Below are positions 7,404 through 9,301 of a DNA stretch of 9,301 nucleotides, one piece after another (position 1 is the first letter of the stretch; every line of letters starts with the position of its first letter). Source of the stretch: Acidobacteriota bacterium (GTDB taxonomy: Bacteria > Acidobacteriota > Terriglobia > UBA7540); the NCBI GenBank assembly GCA_021789565.1, contig JAJYJL010000220.1:1-9301 (forward strand). The letters run 5' to 3'. The notes under the pieces are model-generated. The model was not told the DNA's origin. It made no database searches and was given only the letters and a program-made list of their open reading frames with translations. The position numbers were made by a program, and so were the translations under genes.

Positions 7404-9176
7404 TTGTTCACTGAACTGAGTGAGCGGATCGCGAAACATCGCCTGCTGGCAGCCGCGATTCTGGGGGCCGTCACTTTTGCGGCTTTCTCGGGTTCGCTGG
7501 CCAACGGCTTTGTCTACGATGACAATCCGCAAATCCTTCAAAATGCTTTTATCCTGAATTCCCTCCTGTGGAAGCAAATCTTTACAGGCTCGGTCTGGTC
7601 TTTCCAGGGTGGCAAGACCAACTTCTACCGGCCGTTGCAGTTTGCCTGTTACTGGGCGCTGTACCGCATGGGCGGGCCCAACCCGGCGGTGTTTCACCTT
7701 TTGAATTTGGTGGGCTACGCGGCTTCTGCAGGGCTTGTCTATTGGCTGGCAAGAAAGCTTTTCAACAATGACATTGTTGCGTTTGCTGGCGCTCTGCTTT
7801 GGGCGCTTCACCCGGTGCATGTGGAGGCGGTTGCCTGGATTTCCGCTCTGCCTGACGTTGGCTTTGCTTTTTTTACTCTTCTGTCCCTCTTCTGTTTCTT
7901 GCGCGCAGAACAGGACGGAGAAAGGTGGCGCCGTTACCACCTGTGGGCGGTTCTGTCATTTTTCGTCGCCCTGTTCTTCAAGGAGATGGCGCTCAGCTAC
8001 CCATTTCTACTGCTGGCTTACTGGTTTTTCCTGGGCAAGCCGGAAAGCTGGCCTCGCCGCCTGTTGCGGTGGTCACCCTACGTGGGGGTCGCAGTCGCGT
8101 ATTTAGGGGTACGGCATTTGGCGCTGGGTTATCTCACACAAAGCGGACATCTCTGGGGAATCACTCCGCGCATTGCCGGCTCTGCCGTGGCACTGCTGGG
8201 ACAGGATACAAAAATCCTTTTTTGGCCTGTCCACTTGAATGTTTTTCGAATGTTTTATCTGGGCCCCAGTTTGCAATCGCCATGGCCATGGATCACTTTG
8301 CTGGTGCTGGCCGGCACGCTCTGGCTGCGCAAGCGTGAGCCGCGGTTGGCTTTTCTGATTGCCTGGTGGCCTGTAACGCTTTTGCCGGTGCTGGACATCC
8401 GGCAGCTCAGCTTTCCTCTGCTGGCAGACCGTTTTCTCTATTTCCCTTCCATAGGCCCCTGTCTTGCTGTTGCTGATCTACTGCTGGATTGGCTCCCACG
8501 CCGATTCCCACGCGCCCGTATGTTTGTGATCGCCGCGTGCGCAATGGGCCTGGCCATGATTTTCTGTGGAGTCCAGGCTCTGCATGCCATTCCGCGCTGG
8601 CGCGACAACAACACGCTGATTCATTACTCGCTGACCCAATCGCCCGATTCGCCCCTGCTCCACATGGCGCGAGGGGTGGTGCTCGAATACGAGCACGGAG
8701 ACCTGAAAGGGGCGCTGAAGGAATACAACCTTGCCAAACGGTTGAATCAGGCGAGCTCATGGCCTCTAAACCTCGATCACGACTACTACCTGGCCGTGGG
8801 ACGAATTGCCCTGCGGAACGGCAATAAGGAGGAAGCGATTGAGGACTTCAAGAGGGCGCAACGCGCCGCTCCCGACAGTTCACAGCCCAGTGACGCTCTG
8901 GGCGCTGTTTATTTCCCGCAAGGTGATTACACGACGGCCGCAAAATACTTTGAGGAATCGGTGAAGTCGGATCCTCAGGACGTCACTGCGCGCTTCTACC
9001 TGGGCACCTGCTGGATGAAGCTGGGCAAGTACCGTCAAGCCGCGGCTGAGTTCCATGCCGCACGCAAGGTGGTTCCGGACTACTGGCAGGCTTATCAGGG
9101 CGAAGCCACAGCGCTTGATGCGGCAGGAGAATCCGCTGCGGCCAAACAGGTGCGGGAGGAAATCCAGAAACCCTGA
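7404..9176 (+). CDS. GT-C glycosyltransferase-like membrane protein with C-terminal TPRs (TMTC-like)
   Basis: A 590-aa polytopic membrane protein. After a first membrane helix (about 13-34) comes GFVYDDNPQI; D39-D40 match the acidic pair in the first periplasmic loop of GT-C enzymes, which bind the metal and lipid-phosphate sugar donor. HPVHVEAVAWISALPD (136-151), FFKEMALSYP (191-200) and ADRFLYFPSIG (341-351) resemble conserved segments of TMTC-type protein O-mannosyltransferases. Roughly ten helices extend to about residue 392. Residues about 417-588 form four to five TPR units, for example NKEEAIEDFKRAQRAAPD (474-491) and GDYTTAAKYFEESVKSDP (507-524). TPRs in such proteins usually face the periplasm and hold protein acceptors. 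The start is TTG with GGAG 7 nt upstream; no ATG is available near the N-terminus. Donor and acceptor are unknown. Confidence 0.8.
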   Translation: MFTELSERIAKHRLLAAAILGAVTFAAFSGSLANGFVYDDNPQILQNAFILNSLLWKQIFTGSVWSFQGGKTNFYRPLQFACYWALYRMGGPNPAVFHLLNLVGYAASAGLVYWLARKLFNNDIVAFAGALLWALHPVHVEAVAWISALPDVGFAFFTLLSLFCFLRAEQDGERWRRYHLWAVLSFFVALFFKEMALSYPFLLLAYWFFLGKPESWPRRLLRWSPYVGVAVAYLGVRHLALGYLTQSGHLWGITPRIAGSAVALLGQDTKILFWPVHLNVFRMFYLGPSLQSPWPWITLLVLAGTLWLRKREPRLAFLIAWWPVTLLPVLDIRQLSFPLLADRFLYFPSIGPCLAVADLLLDWLPRRFPRARMFVIAACAMGLAMIFCGVQALHAIPRWRDNNTLIHYSLTQSPDSPLLHMARGVVLEYEHGDLKGALKEYNLAKRLNQASSWPLNLDHDYYLAVGRIALRNGNKEEAIEDFKRAQRAAPDSSQPSDALGAVYFPQGDYTTAAKYFEESVKSDPQDVTARFYLGTCWMKLGKYRQAAAEFHAARKVVPDYWQAYQGEATALDAAGESAAAKQVREEIQKP

Positions 9177-9246
9177 CCTCGGGAAGAGGGAAGTCCTTAT
9201 TGTTTCTCAAGGCAATTACATTGGGTGCGCGACATAGAAGTTTAAA

Positions 9247-9301
9247 TTATGCGGCCACCGCCGCCCGGCGGTTCTCCCAGTAATCCTCAAAGCGGGCATT
9301 G
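9247..9301 (-). CDS. C-terminal end of an unidentified leftward gene (partial)
   Basis: On the minus strand an open frame enters from the right edge and ends at TAA (complement of 9247-9249). The visible residues are NARFEDYWENRRAAVAA. The charged-aromatic helix followed by an Ala-rich end looks like a real protein C-terminus, and the gene would converge on the GT-C gene with a 70-bp spacer. I cannot identify the family from 17 residues. No T-rich terminator is evident in 9177-9246. Confidence 0.5.
   Translation of the reverse strand, partial: NARFEDYWENRRAAVAA

Noticed and set aside
7299..7940. A 213-codon antisense frame opposite the methyltransferase/GT-C junction
   Set aside because: It covers the start of the strongly supported GT-C gene and part of the methyltransferase. 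Its composition is that of an out-of-frame translation.

Overview
The window looks like chromosomal DNA of a GC-rich Gram-negative bacterium, most likely an acidobacterium. I infer this from the overall style of the proteins: the short ThiC, the UppP variant, the DUF2203 protein, and the GT-C/TPR membrane protein with a YDD motif. I could not run a search, so the taxonomic call is tentative. There is no sign of phage, transposon, CRISPR, rRNA or tRNA.

Layout. Positions 1-17 hold the first codons of a leftward gene that runs off the window. Its Shine-Dalgarno sequence overlaps one arm of a 10-bp inverted repeat. Positions 18-393 are a long untranslated region. It contains a tandem 15-bp duplication, then a structured RNA leader with a GAAA-capped hairpin, then a terminator and a competing antiterminator. 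This is a strong candidate for a riboswitch-type attenuator in front of moaA, possibly of the molybdenum-cofactor class.

Four rightward genes follow: moaA (GTP 3',8-cyclase, Moco synthesis), nadA (quinolinate synthase, NAD synthesis), a small DUF2203 protein, and thiC (thiamine pyrimidine synthase). MoaA, NadA and ThiC are all oxygen-sensitive [4Fe-4S] enzymes at early or committed steps of cofactor pathways, so the cluster is a cofactor-biosynthesis block built around Fe-S chemistry.

Convergent to thiC is a leftward pair. A PmtA-like SAM-dependent methyltransferase comes first, followed by uppP (undecaprenyl-diphosphatase). Both are linked to membrane lipids.

A divergent intergenic region (6329-6624) with a 16-bp palindrome leads into two rightward genes: a class I SAM-dependent methyltransferase of unknown substrate, and a large membrane GT-C glycosyltransferase-like protein with C-terminal TPRs, resembling TMTC-type O-mannosyltransferases. 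The last 55 bases hold the C-terminal 17 codons of an unidentified leftward gene.

The coding content is mostly recognisable housekeeping metabolism. The least explained parts are the moaA leader RNA, the SD-overlapping palindrome at the left edge, the DUF2203 protein embedded among Fe-S enzymes, and the substrate of the GT-C/TPR protein.
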